This document shows positions 24,334 to 32,027 of a stretch of DNA of 34,116 nt, piece by piece. The stretch spans positions 1 to 34,116 of the forward strand of contig JAFIEG010000043.1 in assembly GCA_020832665.1 (NCBI GenBank), in the 5' to 3' direction. The first letter of the stretch is position 1. Each line of letters starts with the position of its first letter. The position numbers and the translations under genes were made by a program. The DNA comes from Pararhodobacter sp. GTDB lineage: Bacteria; Pseudomonadota; Alphaproteobacteria; Rhodobacterales; Rhodobacteraceae. The notes under the pieces are model-generated. The model ran no database searches. It was given only the letters and a program-made list of their open reading frames with translations, and had not been told where the DNA came from.

Positions 24334-25714
24334 ACTGATTGGCGGGCTTGGCGTTCTCTTGATGATAGCCTTGCTGTTTCTTCGCGTGCCCGTCGCATTT
24401 GCCATGCTGCTTGTCGGATGGGGCGGCATATCTGTTCTTCGCTCGACGGGCGCGGCAGATGCCGTGCTTTCGGCCGACACTTTCAGAATGCTGTTGAACT
24501 TCGATCTGACCACGATCCCCAGCTTCATGCTCATGGGGTACATCGCATATGTGGCCGGGTTCACTCGCGACGTATATGAAGCGGCACGCCAGTGGTTTGG
24601 CCGGCTGCCCGGCGGTTTGGCAGCCGCCTCGACGATTGGCTGCGCATCGTTTGCCGCAGTATCGGGCTCCAGTCTCGCGACTGCCGCCGCAATGGGCAAG
24701 ATCGCCGTCCCCGAGATGCTTAGGCAGGGTTACGACAAGGGGCTAGCAACCGGAGTCGTGGCCGCTTCAGGAACACTGGGTTCGTTGATTCCGCCAAGTG
24801 TCCTGATGATCCTGTATGCAGTGTTTACCCAGCAGTCGATTGCCCTGCTGTTTCTCGCCGGCATCATTCCGGGGATCTTGTCTGCTGCGATTTATATCGC
24901 CATGATTCAGACGCGGGCCTACATAAACCCTAAGCTGGCGCCGGGCATGCCCGACCGGATATCGTTTCGTCAGAAGGTCTCGGCGATGAAAGGGGCATGG
25001 GCGATTGGCCTGTTGTTCCTCATGGTTATTGGCGGGATCATGCTGGGGGTCTTTACACCCATGGAAGCCGGAGCGATTGGCGCAACTGGCGCTTTTCTCA
25101 TCGCGCTCTTCGCCGGCCGGCTGACAAAAGAAAAGGTAACGCTCGCCTTTATCGACACGCTTCGCCAGACCGGCGCCATCTTTGCGATCATTTTCGGGGC
25201 CATCGTCTTTACACGCTTCATCGCCCTGTCCGGTGTCGGGCAGTATCTGGCCGATGTGGCGTCACTGATGAGCGACCGTGCCATCTTCGTCATCATTGCA
25301 CTTTCGGTAATTTACCTGATTCTCGGCACTTTCATGGGGCCGATTGAAATCATGCTGATCACCTTGCCGATCGTGATCCCTGTGATGGACAGTTATGGTA
25401 TTTCCTTGCTCTGGTTCGGGATCATCATGATCAAGTACCTCGAAATCGGGTTGATAACACCACCATTAGGATTCAACGTGTACATGTTGAGTTCGGTGGT
25501 CGGACGGCAGGTCCCGATCGCAACGATCTTCCGGGGGGTCACCTGGTTTCTTGCGATGGATATCGTGACCTTGGCATTGCTGATCGGCTTTCCGGCAATT
25601 TCGCTTTTCCTGCCTGACGTTTACATCACTTGGACATCGTTCCTGCGGGTCGAAAACCTGGGGGCGATGGAGGCGATCTGGCTTTGGATAACCGGGAGCC
25701 TGCCTTCGGGCTGA
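24317..25714 (+). CDS. dctM: TRAP transporter large permease (second DctM)
   Basis: A 465-residue polytopic permease with DctM hallmarks: VSGSSLATAAAMGKIAVPEM near residue 114, SGTLGSLIPPSVLMI near residue 151, FTPMEAGAIGATGA near residue 248 and IGLITPPLGFNVYM near residue 378. GGGGAG touches the ATG at 24317, so the GTG six bases further on (24323, in frame) may be the real start. It completes the second transporter. The protein differs clearly from the DctM at 659-1978, so the two systems are not a recent duplication. Confidence 0.95.
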   Translation: MTVERELIGGLGVLLMIALLFLRVPVAFAMLLVGWGGISVLRSTGAADAVLSADTFRMLLNFDLTTIPSFMLMGYIAYVAGFTRDVYEAARQWFGRLPGGLAAASTIGCASFAAVSGSSLATAAAMGKIAVPEMLRQGYDKGLATGVVAASGTLGSLIPPSVLMILYAVFTQQSIALLFLAGIIPGILSAAIYIAMIQTRAYINPKLAPGMPDRISFRQKVSAMKGAWAIGLLFLMVIGGIMLGVFTPMEAGAIGATGAFLIALFAGRLTKEKVTLAFIDTLRQTGAIFAIIFGAIVFTRFIALSGVGQYLADVASLMSDRAIFVIIALSVIYLILGTFMGPIEIMLITLPIVIPVMDSYGISLLWFGIIMIKYLEIGLITPPLGFNVYMLSSVVGRQVPIATIFRGVTWFLAMDIVTLALLIGFPAISLFLPDVYITWTSFLRVENLGAMEAIWLWITGSLPSG

Positions 25715-26048
25715 AAAGAGTCGTTGCTGTCTCAAGCCAGGAAAGCGTAGCGGGAAACGCCAGCTTCAAACGGTCCGGTTTGCAGGTGTCATGCGATTCG
25801 ACGGCTGATCGGCTACCAGCGCCGCAGACTTGAAGGTCCCTTTGCAGACAGGCATCACGCTGTCGGCCCAATGCTGCCGCCGCGCCGGCCTGGCGTGCCC
25901 GGTCGGTGGTGGGGCGGGCGCCTTCCACAATGCGGCAAGGATGCACGCAAACCAGACCTTCAAGAAACGCATCCTGTACCTCCATCACAACGAAAGTAAC
26001 CTTGGCACCCTCTCCGTAACGGCAAACCCTTTATGGACCGGGGCAAGG
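25715..26048. other. Convergent intergenic region
   Basis: A 334-bp stretch between the ends of the second TRAP operon and the caspase-like operon. Two overlapping minus-strand frames (69 and 121 codons) are open, but they have no ribosome binding site and no resemblance I can name. I found no convincing terminator hairpin with a T-run. Confidence 0.5.
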
Positions 26049-26873
26049 TCAGTGTCCGAACTGAAAGCGGCATTCGGCTTGCGCCGATGCGCCGGATGCG
26101 ACCTCTCCGCTCCAGGGCTGAAGCTGATCTGCGATTGTGCGTCCTGTCGTCATATTCGCTTCGGCGGGTTCAAGCGTGATGCTGATCTGCCGCGCCCCTG
26201 CAGTGCCGGGCTCCAGAACCAGTTCGCCCCCGGCCGGCAAGGGAATTCGTTCGTGCAACCCGCTACTGATCTCATGCAGCAGCGTTACGGTTTGCTGGTC
26301 CAAGGCCCTTATGCTGAGATTCGCGCCAGAGACGGGCATGGGGTGGGTGCCGGCGAAAAGGCGAAGACGGGCGGGCACCCCACCGACACCCGGTGGCAAT
26401 GCGGGATCGTGCAGAAAAACCGCCGCGCCACAGCCATCATCTGACTCGGGCGGCGGGCGGAGGAAAAGTTCGAGCCGGTCTGCACCACCAGGCCCGTGCG
26501 AATGCGGTATTGCCTGCCACAAGAGCCGATCGGCAGGGAACGTTCCTGCGGCGCGCGGCCAGTTGCCGGCAAGACGGCTCAGTATCGTATCCACACGCTG
26601 CCGCAGAAGGACGCAATCGGAGCCCGGGCAAACGGCCTGTCCGCTCAGCAACAGCGACAGCGAACTGCCCTGCCCGTAGCGCAGCAGCAGATGGGAAAGG
26701 CGATCAATGGTTTCAGCGGTGTCGGGGTCGCCCATCGCCAGGGAATGCGAGCCGGGTTGAAAGCGAAGCAGTGCCGGAGCATCAGCCCGCGCCGGCAGCA
26801 TGTGCAATGTGGCCAGAAGGCAGGCCAGCAACGCGGTGACGAGCACGCCAGGCAGCGGGAACATCAATCGCAT
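26049..26873 (-). CDS. Secreted protein of unknown function (274 aa)
   Basis: I do not recognise the family. A Sec signal peptide is clear (hydrophobic 8-25, likely cleavage after PARADA near residue 32), so the product is periplasmic or surface-exposed. The segment LLRFQPGSHSLAM, followed about 30 residues later by LLLSGQAVCPGSDCVLLRQR and VDTILSRLAG, is faintly like an OmpA-type peptidoglycan-binding domain, but key residues are not evident. Four cysteines are in the chain apart from the signal, enough for disulfides. It overlaps the Lon-like gene by 10 bp and ends the operon. Confidence 0.75.
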   Translation of the reverse strand: MRLMFPLPGVLVTALLACLLATLHMLPARADAPALLRFQPGSHSLAMGDPDTAETIDRLSHLLLRYGQGSSLSLLLSGQAVCPGSDCVLLRQRVDTILSRLAGNWPRAAGTFPADRLLWQAIPHSHGPGGADRLELFLRPPPESDDGCGAAVFLHDPALPPGVGGVPARLRLFAGTHPMPVSGANLSIRALDQQTVTLLHEISSGLHERIPLPAGGELVLEPGTAGARQISITLEPAEANMTTGRTIADQLQPWSGEVASGASAQAECRFQFGH

Positions 26874-28141
26874 GGTGCGAGCGCTCCTGTCGTTGTGAAC
26901 CGGTGGATCAACGCACCCGGCGCCATTGTCCTGAGCAGATTTTCGGCCACGCTCAGCCGCACTGCCGGATCCAGCGGGTCGACACGCGCGCGCAGCCGCG
27001 CTTCGAGTGTAGTCAGATCGAAGGGGCGGCCAGGACGCAAGAGGATCGCCAGCAGGTTCTCCTGCGCAGGATCGGTGATCCCGGCGATGAATCCGCTGAC
27101 GTCACCGGGGGCATGATCGGCAGGAAGGATTGGTGCCAGCGGCAGGACCTTCACGCCGGTTTCACTGCCGACAGCAACAACCGCGGCCTGCATGCCCAGC
27201 CACCGCGAGGGTGCGTGCGGCGCGGTCACGAAACGGATGGCCAGGGCCTCGCCGGTGGCAAGGCGGGTCGCCGGGCCGGCAGGGCAGTCATGCAGCGCCT
27301 CGGGGATGCCCTGCGCACCGAGCCGGACCCTGAGCGGCGTGAGCGCGCTGGCACCATCGGGCAAGGTGACGGGCACGAAGCGGGCCTCGATGGGCCGCGC
27401 AAGCCATGTCCAGCCCCCGGCCAGCGCAATGCCAAGGAGCAAGAACAGAACCGCACCCCGCTTCAGCAGGGTTTCGGCCGGGTGGCGGGCAAGTCGCTGC
27501 GCAGATATCAGGGAAAGCGCGTCCGCCAAAGTGTCCACCACCCGCACCGCAATGCCCAGCCGCGCCAGTTTGGCCAGGGCGTCGGCGTGACGGGTCTCGA
27601 CAGGGGTTCCATCCGGCTCAAGGCGCGGCAACAGCAGCATCGGCGGCACGGGCGCCGCGCCGGGCTGCCGGAATTCGGCCGCGATCAGCTTCAGTTTGCG
27701 GTCAAGATGCGCGATCGGCAGGATCGGAACGGCGCGATCATTGCCGCCCGAATCCAGCGCTCCCGTGGCGATGACTTCGCGTAGCGGGCTGTCGGCGCGC
27801 TGTAGCGCCAGCGCCAGCGCCAGACCCAACTCCGCGCTTCGTGCATTGGTTGGTGTCAGCCCGGGAACATCACCCGGATTGGCCACGCCAAGGCTGGTTC
27901 CCCTGGCCGCCAGCCATCCGCTGCGCCGCTGAGCGCAACGGCGCAGCGCGGCCCATGCCGTCTGCCCGACCTGGTATAACCCGTGATCGTTCAGTTCGCT
28001 GATCACCGGATCCAGCCCGGCCGGATGGGGCGGTGGCCGCTCGTTGCGTGCCACGGCGCGCAGCAGCGCTCCGCCGCCTACACCTACGACCGGGATAAGC
28101 ACTTCATGGCTGACACCCGGCATTCCCGCGCCCCGTCTCAT
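26864..28141 (-). CDS. Membrane protein with a Lon-like (S16) region
   Basis: A 425-residue protein. Residues 96-155 resemble the Lon protease domain: TPTNARSAELGLALALAL aligns with the DGPSAG active-site segment, placing Ser102 at the nucleophile, then VIATGALD with VPILPIAHLDRKLKLIAAE places Lys149 at the dyad lysine. In E. coli Lon the Ser-Lys spacing is 43, here 47, with the extra residues in a loop. A single membrane helix follows (GAVLFLLLGIALAGGWTWL, about 229-247), then about 175 residues likely outside the cytoplasm. No AAA ATPase domain is present. The ATG at 28141 overlaps the previous stop in an ATGA. The Lon assignment is my alignment by eye; a non-catalytic fold is possible. Confidence 0.7.
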   Translation of the reverse strand: MRRGAGMPGVSHEVLIPVVGVGGGALLRAVARNERPPPHPAGLDPVISELNDHGLYQVGQTAWAALRRCAQRRSGWLAARGTSLGVANPGDVPGLTPTNARSAELGLALALALQRADSPLREVIATGALDSGGNDRAVPILPIAHLDRKLKLIAAEFRQPGAAPVPPMLLLPRLEPDGTPVETRHADALAKLARLGIAVRVVDTLADALSLISAQRLARHPAETLLKRGAVLFLLLGIALAGGWTWLARPIEARFVPVTLPDGASALTPLRVRLGAQGIPEALHDCPAGPATRLATGEALAIRFVTAPHAPSRWLGMQAAVVAVGSETGVKVLPLAPILPADHAPGDVSGFIAGITDPAQENLLAILLRPGRPFDLTTLEARLRARVDPLDPAVRLSVAENLLRTMAPGALIHRFTTTGALAPCD

Positions 28142-28569
28142 GGCGTAGGGGCCCCCTCGATCGAGACCCGCAAGCATGCCAGGGCCGCGCGGACCGCGTC
28201 ACTGGCTTCAAGGATGATGCGCCCGCTGCCATGCTGGTCAAAGCCGAACCGGCGGTCGATCTGGCGATCATCGCTGATCAGACGCGCCCGCTGCCCGGCG
28301 CATTTTCGCAATGCGGCAAAGCCGAGGGCCTGAAGGGCAAGCTCGATCCGGTCGCCATCCACGCGAACCGACAGCAACACCTGCTGGCTGGTGTCACGCA
28401 ACGGCTGATCCGGAAGCGCGGGGATATCCTCGGAGGCCGCTGCCAGAAGCCGGAAGTCGAACACGACTGCGGGTTGACGTTCGGCCAGATGGCGAACCAG
28501 CGCGCCCTGCAGAACCGCCGCCGCGGTCAGATCGAGACTGGATTTCAGTTTCTTCGGATCGGTGTTCAT
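28138..28569 (-). CDS. Small protein of unknown function (143 aa)
   Basis: I do not recognise this protein. It is soluble, without signal peptide or membrane helix. Two parts are visible: an alpha/beta-looking first part (LTAAAVLQGALVRHLAERQP, then VVFDFRLLAAASEDI) and a second with VDGDRIELALQALGFAALRK and LISDDRQIDRRFGF. The ATG at 28569 has GGAG 9 bases upstream; a GTG at 28584 is the longer choice. It is coupled by ATGA to the Lon-like gene, which suggests a direct partner, for example an adaptor or inhibitor (inference). Confidence 0.75.
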   Translation of the reverse strand: MNTDPKKLKSSLDLTAAAVLQGALVRHLAERQPAVVFDFRLLAAASEDIPALPDQPLRDTSQQVLLSVRVDGDRIELALQALGFAALRKCAGQRARLISDDRQIDRRFGFDQHGSGRIILEASDAVRAALACLRVSIEGAPTP

Positions 28570-28599
28570 GGACGGGTGCTCCACTTGAGCATGGGCTGT

Positions 28600-29811
28600 T
28601 CACGCCGGCAGCTCGAGCCGGGCGGCTTCGATACGTGCCTGCAGGTCGTCAATGTATTCTGCCAGAGCGTCATCGAGATCGGCAATCGTGCCGATCAGGC
28701 CGGTACGCTCTAGCGCCTCGATCATCGGGATGCCCCTGTGCAGCAGGCCGACAAGCCGCAGTTCTGCGGCAGAAATCGTTCCGGATTCGCCGATCACTCG
28801 AAGAATGCTGTCAAACTGATCGGAATCCGCGACAAACTCTGCTTCGGGCTCGTCATCAGGCATGGCGGCGGGCGCGGATTGCGGCGCCTCCACCCGACGC
28901 AGCGCCTGGCCGATCGGCGAGTCCCACAACGCGCGCGCCGAGGCATGGCCCGGCACCGGATGACGGGCAAAGGCCGTTTCCCAGGCTGGCAGGCAGTCGC
29001 CCTCGTTTGCGGGCAGCGCGCCAAGGAACTTTCGCAGGGCACGCAGCCGGTTGACCGGAATTTCGCTGACCCAGTCAAAAGGGCACAGCCCCCTGCCCAA
29101 CCCCAGAAGCTCCTGCACCGGGCGGTTGGCGGTGCGCAATGCATCGATCAGCACAGCACAGAAGGCGTTGAACTCGGGCCCCGGTGCCAGCTCGCGCAAG
29201 ACCCTTGGCCTTTTGCCCAGCGGGTCCCAGACGGCGACGTCGATCGCCGTCCAGATGCTGATCTCATCGGCAACCGCCAGCCTTGCGGGCGTGGCATCGA
29301 CATGGGGCGCGGGCTGGCAGCACAGCCACAGAACCCCCTCGCGCTCGCGGATCTTCAGGGCCGCGCTTCCCGGTTCGGGGTTGGCGGGAAGCCGTTCCAG
29401 GGCCTTGGCCAGGGCGCGCAGCTCCGCTGGCCAGAAAGGCGCAGCAGCGCCGCCATTGTCCTCGCCGTGATCGCCCTGGCGGCGCAAGTCGGCGGCAGAC
29501 CAGAAATCTTCCTGGCCGCGCCGAACCAGAGCGATCAACACCAGATGCGCCACCGAACGATCGGTGCGCCCGCTCAGCCGCAGCGCCCGCTCGAACGTGG
29601 CCCTGAAATAGGCGTCGGCCGCTTCTTCGGGGCCCATCCGCCAGGCATAGGCCGGCTGATGCAGCAGCTTGCCGGCCATCTGCGGCTTGCCCAGTGTTCT
29701 GGTCAGCTCGGCATAAAGGAAGCCGGGGCGAAGGGTGTCCGGGTCCGCGGTTGCGGGCGGATTCAGCAGATGCGCCAGATGGGCGGCCAGCCTGTCGGAT
29801 GGAAAAGGCAC
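28600..29811 (-). CDS. Protein of unknown function (403 aa)
   Basis: I do not recognise this protein. It appears cytoplasmic and is rich in helices and tryptophan/proline loops. Three blocks can be told apart: helical residues 1-110, a middle part with VLWLCCQPAPHVDATPARLA and ISIWTAIDVAVWDPLGKRP, and a helical C-terminus after an acidic linker (PDDEPEAEF). The start is GTG at 29811 with AAGGAG 8 bases upstream; an ATG four bases earlier is in another frame. It may link the caspase-like and Lon-like parts of the operon, on position alone. Confidence 0.75.
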   Translation of the reverse strand: MPFPSDRLAAHLAHLLNPPATADPDTLRPGFLYAELTRTLGKPQMAGKLLHQPAYAWRMGPEEAADAYFRATFERALRLSGRTDRSVAHLVLIALVRRGQEDFWSAADLRRQGDHGEDNGGAAAPFWPAELRALAKALERLPANPEPGSAALKIREREGVLWLCCQPAPHVDATPARLAVADEISIWTAIDVAVWDPLGKRPRVLRELAPGPEFNAFCAVLIDALRTANRPVQELLGLGRGLCPFDWVSEIPVNRLRALRKFLGALPANEGDCLPAWETAFARHPVPGHASARALWDSPIGQALRRVEAPQSAPAAMPDDEPEAEFVADSDQFDSILRVIGESGTISAAELRLVGLLHRGIPMIEALERTGLIGTIADLDDALAEYIDDLQARIEAARLELPA

Positions 29812-29845
29812 GCATTGTCTCCTTCAAGCCGGGCCCTTTGCGGTC

Positions 29846-30403
29846 TCAGGCGATGACCCGAAACCGAAGCCGCCTTTCGGCAAGCCTTGCGCGGTTCCCG
29901 GCGCCCTGGGCATCCATGAATCCCTCCAGCGCAGCCCTGCCGCCTTCGATCTGGTCGAAGCCGCCCTCGCCCCGGCGCAGCAATTCGGCGGGCAGGATCG
30001 GTCGCTGGCCGGCGCTGGCCAGGATCCGGATTTCATTGCGCCCCGGGGGGGCCGCAACCTGGAGCACGTAATCCGAACCCGGCGCCGGAAACTGCAGCCA
30101 GCGGTTTGCCGGCATCCGGGTTGACGGCGCGAAGCGGTTCGGACGAAGCACGGTTACACGGTTCAGGGCGTCGATGTTCAGAATTGCGACTTGCGCGTCC
30201 TGATTGACCCGCAGGAACAGGCTGACCACCTCGCCGACACTGTAACTGCGGCGGCGTTCGGCCAGACGGGCATCAAGGATCAGCGGTCCGTCCTGATGCC
30301 CGGCATGGGCCTGTACACACCCGGCCATGAGGCCAATTGCCGGCAAGGCTGTCAGTCGCAGCGCGAACTGGCGCCGCGTCAGGGGAAAGGGATGATCGGT
30401 CAT
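29846..30403 (-). CDS. Tat-exported lipoprotein with a DUF4384 domain
   Basis: A 185-residue protein. The N-terminus has a twin-arginine motif (LTRRQFALRL, arginines 10-11) and a lipobox LMAGC with Cys29, so it should be exported folded and anchored by lipid. Residues about 53-135 form a DUF4384 domain: YSVGEVVSLFLRVNQDAQVA, LNRVTVLRPNRF and PPGRNEIRILAS are typical. DUF4384 is usually fused to caspase-like peptidases or kinases; here it stands alone next to a caspase-like protein that carries its own copy. It could present or sense cell-envelope signals for that protein (inference). Confidence 0.82.
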   Translation of the reverse strand: MTDHPFPLTRRQFALRLTALPAIGLMAGCVQAHAGHQDGPLILDARLAERRRSYSVGEVVSLFLRVNQDAQVAILNIDALNRVTVLRPNRFAPSTRMPANRWLQFPAPGSDYVLQVAAPPGRNEIRILASAGQRPILPAELLRRGEGGFDQIEGGRAALEGFMDAQGAGNRARLAERRLRFRVIA

Positions 30404-30478
30404 TTCGGCGAGCCTCTTTTCTACCGCCGCGAATTGCGGCTGCTACCCGGCTATATCGGGATGGTCGGGAAACAGGCG

Positions 30479-32017
30479 TCAACGGCTGCGGGTACGGTAG
30501 GCCAATGAGCCGATGGCGTAGCGCGGCTGGCGCTCGAAGCCTTCGGGGTCCATGATCGGCCGGCGCAGCCGGTCGCGCAGTTGCAGCAGCCAGTCGGCCG
30601 AGAGGTCGGGGCCGGTGACAATCAGGCTGCGGCTTGCCGGTGCGAGGTCGGACAGATCGACCGGGTCGGCGGTGACGACGGCAACCAGAACGCCATCGCC
30701 CAGCGGCGGCTGAACCGTGAAGGCAAAGCCATAGGTCGCGTCGGGCAAACGAATCGGCCGGCCAGAGCGAATCCGGTCACCGCCTGCCCCGAAAACCTCG
30801 GCCGCCGCCACGCTGAACCGGTTCGGGAAAAGCTGGGTCATCTCGCCCCTTGGGTTTATGTCCAGAAGCGTCAGATAGCCGTCGAAACTGGCTTCGGCGA
30901 TGAAGCTTACCCGGTCGTCCTCAAGAAGCGGGCCATCCGGTTCGATGCGCAAGACTACCTCTGCCGCTTGCGCGGTGGCTGCATCGGTCGGTGGTGCGGC
31001 GGCGGCGGGTGGTTCAAGGGCCGATGTGGCCAGTTCCGCGGCCCCGGGCACGGATGGTGGCGAGCTGCCCGCAAGGCTTGCCGCCACCGGTGCAACCTGC
31101 AGGCTGCGCGCGACCTCAAGCGTCGGTGTCAGGGACAGGCAATCCGAAATCGCGTTGCAGGCCCGCAATGAGGCATCCAGCAGCCAGTCATGCAGCGCCA
31201 GATGCGTGACGGCTGCCGCGTCGCCATTGGCATTGGCCGCACCTTCCAGCCCGTCCAGAAAGGCCGTGGTGAACACACCGGAGAAGGCACCGTCGCGGTT
31301 GATTTCCCAGGCCGGCTGTGTGGCGCTGGCTGCCGACCAGACCGTCCGGCCCGGGCGCGACTCGATCAAGACCGCGCCGGGCGCCGGCGCCCCGGCCGAA
31401 CGGCTGACCGAACCGGTCGGCGCCGAAGCCGGGTGCCGGAAAGTCCGCATCCTTGCCGCGGGGTCTGGGGGCGCAGCGCTGCGGGTGATATCGCCCGAAT
31501 AGCAGGAATCGACGATCACCGTGACATTGCGGTCGTTCAGCCGGTCCAGCAGGGCGGCAAGCTCCTTGTCGCGGATGAAGTCCTGAAGCTGGGCATCATT
31601 GTTGAAATGGCTGTCGAAAGGAACCAGAACCTGATCGCGCGCATGGGGGTCGGTCTGGCTGCGGACATGGCTGCCATGCCCGGCAAAGAACAACAGCGCC
31701 CGCTCGCCCGGCTGCGTCCCGGCAATCAGCCACTCCTCGATTGCGGAAAGGATTGCCGCGCGCGTTGCCGCGCCATCGGTAAGCAGCAGCACCTGTTCTT
31801 CCGTGTAGCCCCCGTCTGCTGTCAGATATGTTGCAATGCGCTGAGCATCGGCAACCGCACCGGCCAGAGGGGGGATATGCGGGTCGCGCTCATAGGCGTT
31901 GATCCCGATCACAAGCGCCCTGTCGGCAAGCGTGGCGGATGGTGCGGCAAGACCGAGGATCAGGCCCAGAACGGCAAGCGATCGAGCAAAGGGTCCTGGG
32001 GGCGAGTGGTGGCGCAT
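30479..32017 (-). CDS. Caspase-like (C14) peptidase with C-terminal DUF4384
   Basis: A 512-residue clan CD cysteine peptidase. It has a probable N-terminal signal or anchor (residues 10-31) then the caspase fold: RALVIGINAYERDP (33-46), the catalytic His114 in LLFFAGHGSHV and Cys172 in VTVIVDSCYSGD. A low-complexity Ala/Pro linker leads to DUF4384 near residues 375-480 (GYLTLLDINPRGEMTQLFPN). I start at ATG 32017 because AAGGAG lies 6 bases ahead; ATG 32023 touches that site. It is 10 bp from the other caspase-like gene. The substrate and activation signal are unknown. Confidence 0.92.
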   Translation of the reverse strand: MRHHSPPGPFARSLAVLGLILGLAAPSATLADRALVIGINAYERDPHIPPLAGAVADAQRIATYLTADGGYTEEQVLLLTDGAATRAAILSAIEEWLIAGTQPGERALLFFAGHGSHVRSQTDPHARDQVLVPFDSHFNNDAQLQDFIRDKELAALLDRLNDRNVTVIVDSCYSGDITRSAAPPDPAARMRTFRHPASAPTGSVSRSAGAPAPGAVLIESRPGRTVWSAASATQPAWEINRDGAFSGVFTTAFLDGLEGAANANGDAAAVTHLALHDWLLDASLRACNAISDCLSLTPTLEVARSLQVAPVAASLAGSSPPSVPGAAELATSALEPPAAAAPPTDAATAQAAEVVLRIEPDGPLLEDDRVSFIAEASFDGYLTLLDINPRGEMTQLFPNRFSVAAAEVFGAGGDRIRSGRPIRLPDATYGFAFTVQPPLGDGVLVAVVTADPVDLSDLAPASRSLIVTGPDLSADWLLQLRDRLRRPIMDPEGFERQPRYAIGSLAYRTRSR

Positions 32018-32027
32018 CGGCATCTCC

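Noticed and set aside
659-25714. Recent duplication of the TRAP operon
   Set aside because: The two DctP, DctQ and DctM sets differ strongly in sequence, signal peptide type and length, so they are separate paralogues.
25626-25988. 120-codon minus-strand frame downstream of dctM
   Set aside because: It overlaps the dctM 3' end, has atypical composition and no start signal.
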